Origin: Leuctra nigra
Taxonomy: Eukaryota; Arthropoda; Insecta; Plecoptera; Leuctridae
Assembly: GCA_934045905.1 (NCBI GenBank)
Contig: OW203762.1
Location: 41,889,702 to 41,953,701 of the forward strand
Direction of reading: 5' to 3'
DNA: 64,000 nt
Below the pieces are notes generated by a model. The model saw only the letters and a program-made list of their open reading frames with translations. It was not told the origin of the DNA and ran no database searches. Position 1 is the stretch's first letter; each line of letters starts with the position of its first letter. Position numbers and translations under genes: made by a program. Shown here one piece after another: positions 25,224 to 40,600 of the stretch.

Positions 25224-27518
25224 GTGAGTTCGTTGTCGTAAGACATTTTTAGATCTTGTTATTCTTTTCATAGAGATGTATTTTGGTGGGCGAAAGGTCG
25301 AACGTTTTTATCTTCAATCGAATTATTCCATGACGCCACTATCCTAACGTATTCTGTTAGTGTATTTCTTACGGCAAAACTCTTCTTATAGATGACGTCT
25401 TAGAAGACGTTCGTACAGCTAATGTCACTCAATTCCATCGTTTTGAATCACATTCTTTTAGAAATAATATATATCCTTACAGATATTAAATACACACAAA
25501 TGAGAATGAAAAACGATTGGCCTGTTTCATACACTCGAAACAGAGATGTTACGAGTTTTACATGAGAATATTCAGACTATATGCGTTGTTTCTTTTGTAT
25601 CAATAATTGCATTTTGTCGCCGGATTGACAATTTCCTGTATCACAAAATGTCGTATGTATGAAGTGTAGAATGGAAACGGTTCATTAAATTTTCATGAAA
25701 TGTTCGTAAGTATAGAAATAATGTCAAGAAGAAGTTTACTTCAGCTCCGACTAGCAGAACGTTCGCAGACGTGTAGATGCAGTTTGATCGCATGTCTGCA
25801 CATTTCAATATACTTTTTGCAGCGACATGATGAAAGGAATTGACACAACAATACAAAGCCGTTCAGTCCAGAACTCTTCATCGTCTCGATGTAAAAAGTG
25901 TTGGCAAGTGGAAAGGCGGTCAGAGTCCAGACCGTATGGCTAGATGAAGTAAAAACATGTCTCAGTTCAAAATGAACAGTATGATGTTTTCGTCGATTGT
26001 TTCATATTTTGATTATTGCTTTGATTGATTATGGTCTTTCATTTATCAATAGATCGGAGATTCACTGTTGTCGATGATTTTTCATTCAAATGGTTGATCA
26101 TTTATAACAAATTTATTACATAATGGCCTAAATCCAGTGAGTACTTTTAGGGATATAACTTGAGATAATGTAAATAATGTGTGTGCTTTTCACAAGTAAT
26201 TTTTGTTATCAAAATCATAAATGGCTCTATTTGTACGTTTTAACCCATCTGTTATTTTATACCCAGCTGTTGCCAGCACAAAATCAATTGCAATTTTATT
26301 GTATGATTGACAATGTAAAGAATGGTTGATGAAAATCCCCCTATTTTGGAACAATTGAATATGAGTAACAAAAGAGCAATTGCTATTTTCATTGGGATGA
26401 AAGCAATGTTCCATTCGGAAATCATGAAGTTTGACGTGATGCTATGTTAAACATCACTTCTTCCCGGACTCACGAAGTGTCGAATATCACACTTGAAACA
26501 TGATTTCGAAACGCATTGATAAATCTCGCGTGTCTGTTAAATCAATCAATTGGCAATGATCGGAGCAGCAGCTGGTTATGACAAATCCAATTTATCGAAG
26601 TACACAATATAATAGCCGTGTGGGAGTGTTTCTTGTTTTGTTTTGTGACTGCATTATTGAATAATACATAAGAACATAGAACACAATAATTCTGACATTT
26701 GCCGCCGTATACTCGGTGTGTAGAGAACGATGTACGCCAGTGTTACGTCCGGATTTCAAGGAGAGTTTGGATGAAAACTTACCGGGAAGAAAATTCTGAA
26801 GGAGTCCGAAAACCAGGAAACACGAATATTAAAAAAACTGTTCTTGATTTATAGCTGAGACTTCCATGTAGGTGGATTTATTCAGTCAGAGTAAATAATA
26901 TACGGGCATACGGTCCAGTTCCTAGAGGAAGAAAATGTACTCCGAGAAAAGTAGTTTTGTTGGGAGAAGAGTGAAGTGTGCAATTGCGGATGTTACATCT
27001 CTTTTAAAAATAATTTTCCTGAAACTTTTAATCTTGTCTTGAAACCTCAGAGGACTTATTTACTTCATATCAAAGTAGAAATGGTATTAATAAAGGTAAA
27101 AAGGTGCATCCGTTGAACGGTTGGACGCATATGATCTAAAACCACCATTACTAACGTGATATTCTTTGCACTAATATGATATGATATTTCTTTAACTCTA
27201 ACAAAACGAACATTGTGAGTTCTGCAACTCAATAATACCAGTGAAATAACATAGACTCAAATAAATATTTTGTTAAGTTAGTTGAATGGGCTCCCAGGCA
27301 TTTCCTAACTGAAGTAAAACTCGTTCGTCACGCAAATGTGTCACGGAGGAATCAGAGGTCCAGAGGAAGTTAGAATGTTACGCAGAAGAGCAGTGGTGGT
27401 GGACACATGCCATGTGACGAGAATATTCTACAAAGATTCTAGCACTTTTCAGTGACTACGCAATGTGACGCTTAATAGCACCGCCACGTACACAAACTAT
27501 GTAATTCCATTTCGCCCG
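25224..27518. other. Non-coding stretch, probable intron
   Basis: This follows the Ig exon and should be intron of that gene. No further exon could be recognised on either strand. Confidence 0.5.
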
Positions 27519-27556
27519 TGCTCGAATATCAACGCTTTCCAAAGAGCGTTTTCCTG
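27519..27556 (+). repeat. Helitron-like 3' end fragment
   Basis: GCTCGAATATCAACGC...AAAGAGCGTTTTCCTGT preserves the AACGC-N10-GCGTT hairpin of the family seen at 21039-21573, though the terminal CTAG is CTGT here. Only this end is recognisable. Confidence 0.4.
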
Positions 27557-30241
27557 TACCTGATATATTTTCAAAGTTTCTAAAGACTTCATTATCATCA
27601 TCATCGTCCAACCCCATGTTGAAAACTCGCAATAAACCTAGTTCTATGGACCAAAACAACCGGCTAAATGTTTAATGGCTCCCTACTCCAAGGTAATTGC
27701 CGCGTTGTTGGAGGGCGCCAGTGCGTGTATCAGGATTATGAGTTTTCCTAGGTCGGCTTTTTATTGAGGTCATGTGACATGGTGGAGAGTATGTCACATC
27801 CTGTCACGTCGGGGGCAGTGGTACCGAGACCGTGAAGAAACGTTTTCCTGCCCGATGATAAGAACGTAACTTTAATTAATTGTACATTTTAATGGTGTTT
27901 CTGTAAGTTAGTTTGGGAATTAACGTTGTCCTCACGCACTGCTATAACTTTTAGAAACGGACTCAAAGTATATTTGCATAAAATCATAAGGAACGAAAGT
28001 GAACCCCAATTTAGTTCCTTTTTGATTGCCTTTATCAAACAACTGTAAATGAAAGTCGTCGCCAGTTTCCCAACATCAAGAGTGGCCAATATTAAACCGA
28101 ACACCCAGCTTTGACGACAAAGTCAAACCGATTTGTTAGTTCTCTCTCTTTTGATCAAAAGAAAGGATTAAGTTGTAATTAAACTTGATATCTAACTTTT
28201 TTCATTAATTCTCTAGAGTATGATGACTCATTATTATGTGTCTTACAATTGAGCCTGTTGGTGCTTTCTCCTCGAAATGACTTTCACTTGTTTTGAAAGG
28301 ATTCAGTACATTTACCTCAGAAAGCCCAAGTTCTTTCGCTGATTGAGTCAAGCGTCTCATTCTGTAAGACTAAGAAATATTGGGTCATTACATTCTCTTT
28401 GACCTGATTTATGTCTCAATCGTTGTTAACAATTCTCTATAGACCGTGCAATAATTTACCACTGTCACGACATAATGTGCATCCTCTGTAGTCCACTTTC
28501 AACGCATGCGAATCTGTGTGCAGATACGTTGCAGTGTCGTAAACTCCAGTATGGATTTCCGCATTCAACTCTCTATTAAGCCTGGTATGAAGAGGGATAC
28601 TTAATGGTCCCTTTAGGGAGTTCTTTGGGCAGGAACATTATTTATTTGGTTGGTATCGCGGATGTCGTCTCTTGCTTCTGTATTAACCAAACGAAAAACT
28701 CTGGCCTATAGATGGTTGGGGTCTACTATCGCATTTCTCTCTACACATATAGATAATACTCTTCGAATTTACTAGGTGCTGCGTCACAGCCTTTGGACAA
28801 AGGCCAAAAGGTCCTAAATCTCTAATGCTTAAAGTTGAACGCTTTAGGAGAGGAAATGACCAGCTTGCGCTAAAACAAATAGATCCTGGGCGACAGAGTT
28901 GGGTGTGTCATTTCGTATATGGCACAACGGATTTGTCGAAAATACTCCAAAAAACTAGCATAATAACGAATAAGGAAAAAGGCATTTTCGCCTCCAAGAT
29001 ACTTAAACCCAAGTGAAAGTTAGTGAAGCTTTCATATCTTTTACACTTTTTTTTTTATCTAAACTCCGGCTCAGTAAAACATACCAATTTAGAAACTTTT
29101 TATTAAAAGTTTAGATGTAGGACCTGTCTAGAACAGAATTCGGCTTGAAATATGTAATATTAGTATCATAAAAATTATTTTTTAAATATTTAAATTAAGA
29201 GCAGCTTTCTGATGACCGAATTCTGATCTAAAATTTGTATCCAGCCTGTAGGGCGAATTTCATGTTTTTAAATGTGAAACTGACATTCTAAAAATATAGA
29301 AATATTCAATTTCGGCAATCAATGCCGTAATTGAAGTACAGTTTGATGCTTCATTTGACCTGTGTAAAGGGGTAAAAATGTTGTAAAAGGCTGTTCAATG
29401 TTCTATAAACGTTAAACGAATCGATCACTTGCTCTCTGAAATAATTGAAAGTGACCAGCTTTAAAACTCTGAGTCAGTATAGAACAATGATCACTTTAAA
29501 ACTGCTGCCATTTCCTTGATTCACTAAACGTTTATATAAACGTAACAAGTTTTTATGAACAATAAGCTTAGTAAAAACCATGTTGCTGAAAACCCCGTGG
29601 CGTTTTATGATATTTTACGAATGAAAAAGCACCTCGAAAAGTTAAATATTGCTTTATGAAGCTCTGTATATACATTATATTCCGGGAATTCTCGCGCAGA
29701 CATTCATTTTTCACGGAAGGTATTGTGTGTGTGTGGTTTGTAAAGCTTTAATCAGATGGAAAATTATGCGTCTTGTAACAATCTCGCTTAGGAGATAGAT
29801 CATTTTAGTCATTTTTATACTTCCAAGTAAAGCACACAATTTACAAGCTCATTGTAGTGGCTATTGGTTGAAAAAAGTAGACGTGATTTATTACTTTGTT
29901 TGTAGGCTGGCTGGCTAGGCTAGTCTACTCCAGCTTGTTTGTGGGCTGCTACCTCTTTATTATTTTACCATTTTTCATATTTAAAGTTTTAATTGAATTC
30001 CGCTATTTCTACTCGAATCAGCGTCAAAAATGTTGATTTATTTCCAGTTTTTAGATCTCGATGATACGAACAAGCGAGAGCCAAGCTTTTTTAAATTCCC
30101 GCGATTGTCGGTTTCCATTTTAATGAACTTCGACGCAATGCAGATGCATCAGCTTTTGTCCGAGTCTGGAATTAAACGGTTTTGATGTGCTTTTGACTAA
30201 ATAGCTCTCATTTAACAGTTTAAGAAAAATACTACTGGGAA
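27557..30241. other. Non-coding stretch
   Basis: No supported gene, RNA or mobile-element boundary. Short open frames only. Confidence 0.45.
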
Positions 30242-30292
30242 AACTCTCTCAGGAAAACTCTCTCAATAATAACGCGTTTATCAGCGAGTCAC
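30242..30292 (-). repeat. Helitron-like 3' end fragment, reversed
   Basis: Read on the minus strand: CTCGCTGATAAACGCGTTATT followed by GAGAGAGTTTTCCT. It aligns with the terminal segment of the family at 45785-45825. An 11-bp unit, GGAAAACTCTC, is duplicated at its end. Decayed. Confidence 0.4.
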
Positions 30293-32240
30293 ATGCATCG
30301 TGTAACTTGTGGTTTTGTAAGCCGCGGCTTTCTGTTCGCATTGACACAGCTTTGAGTTCAAGTTGGTTCAGGGGCTTCACAGCAATGGCAAAAATTTAAT
30401 ATTTTATTTTATACGCTTTAGGTTATGTGCGAGAAACACACATGCATTATATTAAAAAACAGATCTCTCTTGGAATTTCTACCAGATTGTCAAGGGTAAA
30501 AATACCGAATTTAGAGTACTCACAATATTTCGGAGACTTTCAAGACTCCGACAGCATGAGCACAGAGAAGTACTAAATATTGCGTATTGATAATTCAGTT
30601 TGCTTGTCCATGACAATCAGGTGGACGATTCAAGAGAAATTGCGTTTTTTTTTTATAATTTCGAGGATATTGTAAAAAAGCAATGGTAATGCGATTGTGG
30701 AATTTATGTTCATTCAGTTGCCAAATTTATCCGCTCAAAGGAACGGTCTGACCTATATAGTGCCAGAGGTAAGAGCAAAAAATACGGAGTTGGGAGTCAA
30801 ATGTGCCGAAAGGGTCGCGTGCAAGACAAACAACTAAATACTTTAAAAGTAGGAAGAATATCATAATCTTTATTGTATGAGTTAGAACTTGTTAAGAAAT
30901 TAGTAAAGGATCAAATAATCTCCCGAAGCAGACAAGAAACGTGATTGGAAAGCCATTAAGATTAGAAAGTCTTGAATGGATTTCTGTCGTCGACGCGTAA
31001 CCTCTTTGACTTTGACTTTATGTAAGCTTGCGGTTTGAGTGCTTTGCATCCCCCTCATTAACTCCTCACTTCCGTTCTCAGTTTCCGCAAACTGTGACTG
31101 CATTATCAAAAGCCAAGGCTTTCCAAACAAAACCTCAAGTTGCAGCTAATTAATAGTACATAACGCAGTGCAGACAACGGCAGCAAAGAAAGAAGAGTGT
31201 TTGGTATGCAAATACTCTGGAGTGACCAAAGTTAAGCTGTGTAGCGCTTTGTTGAGTCTCAAGAGCATTTACTGGGAATCTTAATGGATGAATAATGTTA
31301 GGAAATTAGTGGAATACATGAATTTAAGACTGAGGTTTTACATTTTGCATAATTATAAAACTAGGTTTTCACGGTTGAATCGAAATAAAGTAAAATATTG
31401 CGCCTGCTCCGAGAGAAGTTAATTTAAGCACTCGCACAAGATTAATTCATGCAAATCCCACTTGAACAGAAGCAACTTTTGTCTGGAATTAAATGTGACC
31501 TAAATATCTGTCTGTCTTCGTTGAAAAACTAATTTGCAACTTTCAATTATATATAATTGTGTACTTTAAACAATTTTAATACTCTCCTTTCATTAAAACA
31601 CGTTAATGCTAATTAATATTGTAATGAAATTCAAAATGTAATGATTAATTTTAATAATAATATTCATATTAATTCTATATGAGAGCCGGATAGGTCATGT
31701 TTTGGTTTGTACTCTGATATTGGCTGTGGAAAGAGCCACGTTTATATTCAGAGTCGCCGCCCAATCATCGTTACTAGCCAGAGATATTTCCGCGTTGCAT
31801 AATGAAAATCAGCCACGCACAAGTTTAACAATCCTCACGCACACGAGCCTCTAAATGGCTCGAATATACGCATATGTGCTATACGAAGCCACTCTCATGC
31901 ATTCTAAGCAGGTCCATTATGAGAGATTTTTTCAACCAAAACACGTACAAATCGAAAATCATATTGATGAAGAGTTTATAAAGGTCGACATTACGATCAT
32001 CATAATAATTGCTTCGGCTTATAGGTATTATAAAAATTGTTCTGGTAACGTAAAATCATTCTATGAACATTTTGTGAATCGACAGAAGCAAACTTTCATC
32101 TTCGGTCTGCGTGAAATGTAAAACTTGATCAAAACTTTAAATTATTTCTGTTGAACACAGATTTCAAATAATATACGGGATATAAATCAGAATAGGCTAT
32201 CTTCACTTCCTGTAGGTCGGAGAAAATCAGGAAACCATAG
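30293..32240. other. Non-coding stretch
   Basis: No gene can be supported. The 88-codon frame at 31855-32121 shows no recognisable motif. Confidence 0.45.
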
Positions 32241-32367
32241 AGGCCCTATTATATAACTTTAATATTCCCGATTCTTCTGGAATTCGATTCAGGGCCACAT
32301 GGTTTAACACTGCACCTAATGGAATTCCAGCTGAAACGGGAATTTTAAAGTTATAGAATAGGGCTCC
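32241..32367. mobile_element. Palindromic MITE-like element
   Basis: The 30-nt ends (32241-32270 and the reverse complement of 32338-32367) match at 26 of 30 positions around CCCTATT.TATAACTTTAA.ATTCCCG. Inside them TCTGGAATTC and GGAATTCCAG form a second inverted pair, so most of the element can fold on itself. No clear target duplication was found, so the superfamily is open. The element has no coding capacity. Confidence 0.6.
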
Positions 32368-34544
32368 TGGAGAATGTTCTATATTAATCGCCGGCTCATG
32401 ATATTATTTCAACCCACTTTTTGAAAGGAAACAAGATTTTTACATGTACCTATGTTGTATTTATAAAATAGAAAACTGTCAACCATTTTGAAATAATACA
32501 TTTATAACTGAAAATTTATTTTTTGTAATGGTATTGTTTTGATTCTATTCATCTCAAATAATATGTGACAATTCGTGTTCAATATTTGAATAGTTGCGAT
32601 GCATACTGTATTATCTAACTTTGAATAGATTTAATCTCATGACTATGAAATTGTTAATAGAGCCATTATGACACACGAAGTGGAATATGTTGAAAGTCTT
32701 GCATTAGCTCCAGAATCACGAAGCAGAATGGTTTAAATAGTGTACTTACTGCATAAGTAACAACTCTGAAGCTACACATTCTCTAGAATCCCGGCAGTAA
32801 ATCGCACGTCGCGCTGCAGAGCACACGGTTGACAGAAGGGTATGTCCAGGAGTAACATATGTTTGTCCTAGATGCATGTACATCCGTAGACAAAAGTCAC
32901 TCGCGAGAAAGAGATGTAGTACTACATAGAATCAGTGAACGAAATTGTTATCTTCAAAAATATAGGGGAGGTTTCATTGTAAAACTTTTCCTCTGAAACT
33001 AGGAAATCTTTGAATTGTAAATTCTAGTTGAAATTATGTAAAATATACAAATTGTTTCCTTTCAATTAAATTAGTGTAAATGTTATAGTTCTACAGTTTT
33101 TTTTGCAATTTATCTACAATAAGAATATATTAAAATACGCACGGCTTGATTCTTAGTTCTTTGCATCTGTATTTTCATAATAAAATGAAAACAGTGGAGT
33201 CAATCAAGTGCAACTGTCACAAGTTTTAAAAATATAAGGGACGCTATTTGGATGAATAGTTTGTTATTGTCTCGAAAAACGGAAAAAAGGATGAAATGAA
33301 CCTCACAAGATAGACAAATAGGGCGTTTAGTGCAATAAGCATTAGCAAGAAACTCTTTGCTTACAAGATTCATCAATCATCGTGATACTTGTTTGCAGAC
33401 AAACAACCTATAAGAAGAAATCAAATAATAGTATTCGATTTTATGTCAAGTATATCTAACCAAGAATATTCTTTAAAGTTATATGTAAATATCTTTGCAT
33501 CATATTCCTTTAGACTTTGGTGTGCAGACAAACCACGATATTTCGAAGTCAAGTGGATACAGTTGAGAGTCTTTTTGGTTTATATTCAATCTTCAGGTCG
33601 CTCTAGTCAATAACTTTTTTCATATCACACCAACATCCTGAACATCATTTATCCTGTCAATTTCAGTATTATATTCTAATTGTGTATGTACAGTAAAGTG
33701 TGTCTTCAATTGTGGGTATTTAATTTTAAAATATACATATATTATTGATGATTTTAATGACAACGGTTTCTTATATTATAAGGTAAATATCGAAATCTTC
33801 AATTTTATTATAAGAAACATGTATTATTTTCTACACAGGATATGCAACTTATTAATCCAAGTGTTTTTGTCTAGTAGTACGCCATTTCGTATTATTTTGT
33901 AATACCATGATATGTAGATTCAGTCCGCTCTGCTCTCTACATGTACGTCACTTGGCAACGCAGGACTGTTTTGACCACAATACTACGTCTCAATTATATT
34001 ACGTTCGTCTATTGTTTGTTAGTTTCACATTTGCTTGACATTACGTGCCCACGAGTAGATTCTTGTCGCTCAAACATGGACTTGGGACTCAGAACAAGAA
34101 TAGGGGTAGAGTTCAGAGTAAAAGCTCCTCTTGTAGCCGTCTTGCACTCAAGCAAATTTGTTTTCTATTCAATTGCTCCTGTACTTTACAATAGTTAACA
34201 TTTTGTACTTACAGAAGTATTGTTTTAACTGTCCCTAAGGCCCCTATTGTAGTGTGTGTCTTAGAAATGCTTTCTTCACTGAATGTTCTTGTGTGGATTC
34301 TCGTGTCATTGTTTTGTAAATGGCCGTTTTTATTCTTATTTTGTAGTGTCCTGTCATGAAGGCGTACGTTTTTTAAATTTATATTAAGAGCTTTTGTTGG
34401 TAGTCTTTGAAGCATACAATAATAAATCACAAAAGATAAAACAAAAACTAATGAGATACTGGGTTTTATGGAAATTGTCATGTGGTGCCAGGAGGGCATC
34501 TCATGATGAGATGTAAGTTTTCATAATATCTGGCTGTACCGGAA
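32368..34544. other. Non-coding stretch
   Basis: AT-rich, no supported features. Frames of 74-96 codons at 33389-34499 are unrecognised and probably chance. Confidence 0.45.
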
Positions 34545-34620
34545 CTAGATCCCGAGACCTCTGGTTAGGTCGTTGGTATCAGGCAAGTGAGTGATCCCGG
34601 ATTCGAATCCCCGTCTACGT
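34545..34620 (+). repeat. Degenerate tRNA-like SINE head
   Basis: It contains GGCAAGTGA...TCCCGGATTCGAATCCCC, aligning with the anticodon-to-T-arm part of the tRNA-like sequence at 24571-24650. A similar TTTTTCAC follows. The B box (GATTCGAATCC) is intact; the A box is eroded. Confidence 0.4.
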
Positions 34621-37600
34621 TTTTCACTCTGTAAAACACAAAAGTCGTTAAAGGTCTTAATCCTCACTTCATTTTAATATTAATTGCGCGTTAGTTACTA
34701 TGAGTTAGTTAATGTGCGAAGAATTTTATAAAATAATATTATATTCAAAATGAAATAAATGGGTAAATTAAGTTTATAAATACGATTATAATTTGGCGCG
34801 TCTATATCATAAACATTTGCATGTAGTTCCGCGTAAATGACGTGTTTTTTTATATTAAGTCGGCTAGCTGGACGCCTCCCAAAGTCCAGGATATTGGAGA
34901 TTTTTCGGACTATAAGGGGGCCTACAGTACTCAGTGGTAATAATAAATTCATCGTTTACGTAATATAAAATTGTTTGCTAGGCGGACTTCTACTCTGAGA
35001 CATTATTATGTAAATTATTTCGTAGTTTAGGTAACTTCATTACAAAATTACAGAACATGTAGGCAAAGAAAGTTAAGTAGAAATAGGTTCAAAGAGAAAA
35101 AATAAACAAGAACAACATACGCAGGAATCGCAGCACGAAAAAACACAGGAAAATGATTGAGTAAAGTCGGAAAAATTATTTATTTTGCCATCAAGTACAA
35201 TAAAATTGGGTAAACATAGTATGAATAATTCGGTCTTGAATCCATGCATGAATCAAAAAGTAAACGATCTTTGCAATATTTTTCAAATATGAATTTTTCT
35301 ATTTCAGTTTACCATTTTCCTGTAAATATCCTAGCATCATTTCATTTCATTTATTATAAATTACCAACAGAATACATAGATTCCACAAGTGGGATTTTTA
35401 ACAATTATAAACTCTATTTTAAATATGCTAAAGAAGTTACAAAACACAAATATTAAATATTAAAAAACAAGAATCTTATTATGTGCTATTGTTTTGTTGT
35501 ATATGGTTTTAATCATTTCTGCAGAGTGATGAAAAACATCAAGGAAGTTACCGGTTTGAAAATTAAATGTATCAAAAGTCGTAATTATTCTGATATTATT
35601 GTATCTAATACATATTATTATTATATTATTCATTATAACATCTCTTAAAATGAAATAAATATGCCACTATATAGTTAGGGACAAGGATAGTATGTTCAAT
35701 ATGTGATTAAGAGGTTGGTAGCTTTCAGTTTCGGAACGAAATGTAACATGAGGCCAAAAGGAGGATTCGATTCTGAACAATGTTACTTGTGGTAAGATTA
35801 GGATTGAAATCATCTAACGGTGTTCAACATTCGGCCAAGTCGCGGAGAGATTGAACCGATTTAATCAGTAGATTCCATTGAAATCTTATTTTAAAGGTTG
35901 TAATTTGTATGCGGGGGTTGGTCTGACTGTAAATCAATTTATCGTATGGAGAAAGCGGGAGCAAGCAACACGCGTGCTTACCACTGACTGAGGCAACCTC
36001 CCTACTGTTCTCGAGAACCGGGAACTCTTTAGGAATTTGCAATTCAATCTCTTCGCCAAGAATTATTCAAACGGAAATAAAACATCAACGTTTTCCACCG
36101 TGTAGCAAATAAGTTGCGTACAATACGTGAATTGCAAATCAAGAGACTCCGGTCGAAAGAATCAAAGTGTAATCAAGAGTGAAAATATATCAAATCAGTG
36201 AGCTCTTGTTTTTGAAAAAATAGCAGCGAGTGCTTTTTTGCATTTTATATTGAATATGTCATTCTCATAATATTGCGCCTATCTGGACCTACTTAATGTC
36301 CAGGATTCTTTAAAAGGTGGAATAGGTATATATTTTTTATTTAACTATGAATAGAATGAAGCGTATCTGAATTCAGCAAACGCTGTACATGATAGCAACC
36401 AAGTATAATAGTACATCTGGTCTGATTATGCTTCATAGAAATAAAATGGCATGAAAAGCAGTAAATGAGTGTCGACAAACCGACGAAATATAATTTCGTG
36501 CAGAGTTTAATAAAACTAATTACAGAAGGTATTTAGTTGCAAAGTCAAAAGTAAAAATTTTTCCGCGTTTTATTGTCTGTTCTATTCAAGGATTGTTATT
36601 TTACCAACATTGTAAAAATGATTACAAAAATGTTATTACAGTGAAGTTAGAGAATTTCAGTTAAGCTTTGTAAAATAAAAAGACTCGTTTCAAGATTTGG
36701 GAATGGAAATGTTTTTGAAGAAGGGCAAACAGCAAAATATCATTTCTTCAACATTAAATTCTTATGTTATTCTTGTTTCTTACAACTATTTTATAAGACA
36801 AAAAGAATACAACCGAGGAAGGAAATTTAATTAAAAACTTTGTGTTTTGACAAAATGAAAGAGAAATATGAAATGACGCTTGCAAGTTGTTGTGAATATT
36901 TTGCTAACTTTTTGAAAGTGTATTCTATCATCAATTGAGAAGATACGTACGCGTCAGTTCTCAAATTCTAGCAATTCAAATCTTTTAGTTTGGATTTTCT
37001 TTTGTCACTTCATGAATAGCAAAGAGACAAAAATCGCAGCAAAAATTTTCAATTGATGGAATATAGTATTACTATAGTTTCTCGGAATGGCACTGTGCAA
37101 TGCGACGATTTTTTTCTTTTGATCGTTCTAACAAGGAGTTATTATACAAAGTAACGAAATCATTTCCTAGAAATGGTTTTAATCCAAACTGAAAGCATTT
37201 TTACGCGATGCTGAATATTTGTAATAAATTCCATCTCCTAGTATAATATAAACCATGCGTAAGAGAATTCGAACAATGTCGGTCTCTACAGACGCCTCGC
37301 ATTTCGAATCAAATTCATGCGTTCTTGTTGTAGTATTATTCCTTTTTTATACTCGGCACGGTTTTATACCTTTCAGCCTTCGCGTGATCCTCACACAGCA
37401 AATATTACACGACTTGAATTTCAAAATTCTACACGCAATTATTGACAGACTGAGGGTGGAGATAAATCTTGACACTGATAGCAAAGATTGAACAGTTTGA
37501 GTTTGTTCAGAGCACGAAACATGATATTCGAAGATGATTGATTAATTAGCTAGTCAAGACGCACGTTTTTATCAGTTATTCATTGGTTTTAAGTTTTCAG

Positions 37601-40600
37601 CTTAATTTATTAATTAGATTCTAAATGTAATAACTAAGTTTGATGAAGAGCCGATATTCCATTGCACGTTTCGAAATAACTGCGTCTCTCCTTAGAGATA
37701 AGAATGCTATCTCCACAACCTTATGGATATTTCACTGCAAATTTCACACTCATATCCCACTTAAATCTTGAATAGCTGAAGGTAAAGATTTTCGGTTACA
37801 TTCTGAGCGAGGTTTTCACTGATATTTCGTTGATTGAATTCGTCCTAAACGATCGTGCCCGTGGGTATGGTATGGCAGTGATCAGGGAGTTTATGGACCA
37901 TGTAGTGCTCGTACAATCAGTGGCGATCTGACATTACATTGCAGTTGCTACATTCTCGGTGGGCAGATGACTACCGAGAACCGGCGAGAAGCAGACAATC
38001 CGTCCCATTCACGACACACCCACGCATTCAGCCGAATGCTGGGGGTTAGATTACTTATTAATATATGCGAATTCAATGGAGTAGAGGAAGGATCTGGGAG
38101 ATGTCGTAACGCATGGATATCATATATTTTATTAAATATATTTGCATTTTATTGAATTTTGAGAATCAAAGCGTATTTGAAACTTTTACGGAGTAACGTA
38201 CGAAGGCGTTGATATCAGTTTTCTGAACTTTTTTGGTGGAGTCTTTTGTACTTATATACGAACTTTGACTTGAGATAATGCATTTTTACTTATTATACCA
38301 TCTGCATTATAGCTGGGGGAAGCTGGATTAATTTTACCTCTTGTTTGGAAATAATTAAAATGAAATTCTCTTCTTCTTTTTTTGTAGGGATTAATTTCAT
38401 ACAATTTGTGGCGTATTTTTAGTACTAGATATAAGTTCATTTTGCAGATTTTTTTCAAGAAAATCTGAAAGAACCATAAGAAAACGAATATGAATATTGT
38501 TGAATATATTCTAGTAATAATGTCATAAACTTGGAGGCTACAAATTATGCACGATAAACCATGTTAAGCTATGAAATAATGTATGTGAGAGGTTTGCTTT
38601 TATCAACTCTATAATTTTTATTTCGAAATTGTAATTAAGCAGAACTGGTTTCTTTTTACCTTTGGGACATTGTTAATTTAATTTAAATGAATAATCTTGC
38701 GGATTTATTTGCGTGGTCTCCTTTAAACGTACACGTCCATAATCGCGAGCGAAGTTGTACAAGCAATTCATATAACTCTGTGCATGCAAGTGTAATTTCA
38801 ACATATTACACGCTATTCTCAGAACAAAATTCAATTGCGAATTGACACATTCCTTTTATGCCAGTTAATATTTATTAACAAGCGACTGCACGATACACAT
38901 TATTCCAAACCAAGTTTTGTCCTTAGAAAATGCAATAAACAGCCAAAATATTCAACACAAATCTTATTGCGGAAATAATTAAAAAGTTTGCTTCTTCATA
39001 ATTACACCATTATTGGAGTTAGAATAACTCTTCAAGACTAAGATGTAATTATTTTAAACTGTTATTGCCTCTCTGTTCTCTAAAAATGAAAATAAAGATG
39101 AGATATAACATCCTAAAGCCTTTCTAAAGTGATGTTATTATTACATTCATGTATATCATTGCCTTTGACTGAACTGCTCTAAAAAACCAATAATAGCGAA
39201 AAAAAAGTGTATTATCAGTTTTAACTTTTCTCAGAAGCAATAATTCGATTAGATATCCAGCTCCAAAGATTTGCTTTCTACAAAGAGAGGATTTTCTGTG
39301 CAATCAGAAACTTTTTGATTAAAATAGTAGCGCTCTTTCGCGTAAAAGTTTGGTCGGCTCGCCAACACATTTCAACTATCTGCGTCTCTCATGCCGTCAC
39401 GTGTAGTAATGTAAATCTCGACTTGGCATCGACTTTTTATCATCTCCCAACGAATGAAGGGCGCATAGATGGGATTAACTCCGTTCCTTATTCTTTCGCG
39501 CCGCGGAGAAGCATTCTTGTTCCATCAGAGTTTATTCCTTTAGCATAACGATGAATAGTGCACTGCTTGGAGGTAAGTGATTTACAACTCCCGAAAAAGC
39601 GCTTGATTTACTCACTTAACGGTCAAAGGTTAGAGTAGAAATTTCTCTTGGAAGAGTATCATGTAGTTTTACTGCATATGAAAATGTTTTGAACGACTCA
39701 TCAGTTGGAAAACTCGAATAGGCGGGGCTGGAAATGGAAACCAGGACATGGATACTCTCACGTAACGCCCAACGCAAAATACTATGCTGATTATGTTTTC
39801 TGTGAAAGAATTTTTTCAGTTTGTTGTAGTATTCTATGAAAAAGAAGGAAACAATTACTATTTCCTTTTATATAACATCACAAATGTAAAAAAATATATA
39901 TATATTATTTTATCATTAATTTTACAAATGGTGGCAGAAGAAGGATTCTTTTGCTTCTAGCCAAACTGCAATAGAATTCTATAGCTTATAATCTATTGTG
40001 TAATCAATGCAATGTTATCCTATACTATGTTGTGCTATGCTATATGTGTGCTATATTAACACATAGCATACATGCCATAGCAATTGCAAGTGTCAAGATA
40101 ATATTCATTTCCGGTGTGCAGTGCGAGGAATAGCAAAGCTTATTTTATTATGGGGGAGTCAAAACTAATTATGAACCTCACGAGAGAAATATTTTCCCGT
40201 CTTTTAAATCATAAGCTTGTCTTTATTCTGTCATCTTGTAATATTACAAAATATGAAACATCCTTAACAATTCATTGTCAACAGTCTCATAGAAACTGCT
40301 AATTATAGGGCGACATCCGACGTCGCTTATTAGCGCACCCTTCGCTGATTGTGGCATTGTTTATTTCTTTGTTTGCAGATGGCTTCTTGCGTGTCGAATG
40401 AACAATGTTCGTGTATTTGAATTCTCGGTTTAACTCGATTAGGCGTATTTTTCTCGATGTGCGTGCAGACAGAATTCAATATTAACGAGCCAATGACACA
40501 TTCGAAAGCATGTCTCCGCGGTGGCCTGGAATCTTGATAACATAAACGACACGGCAGAAGGGAAATACAGGGATTGACATGCAGTGCGAGAGAGAAAACA

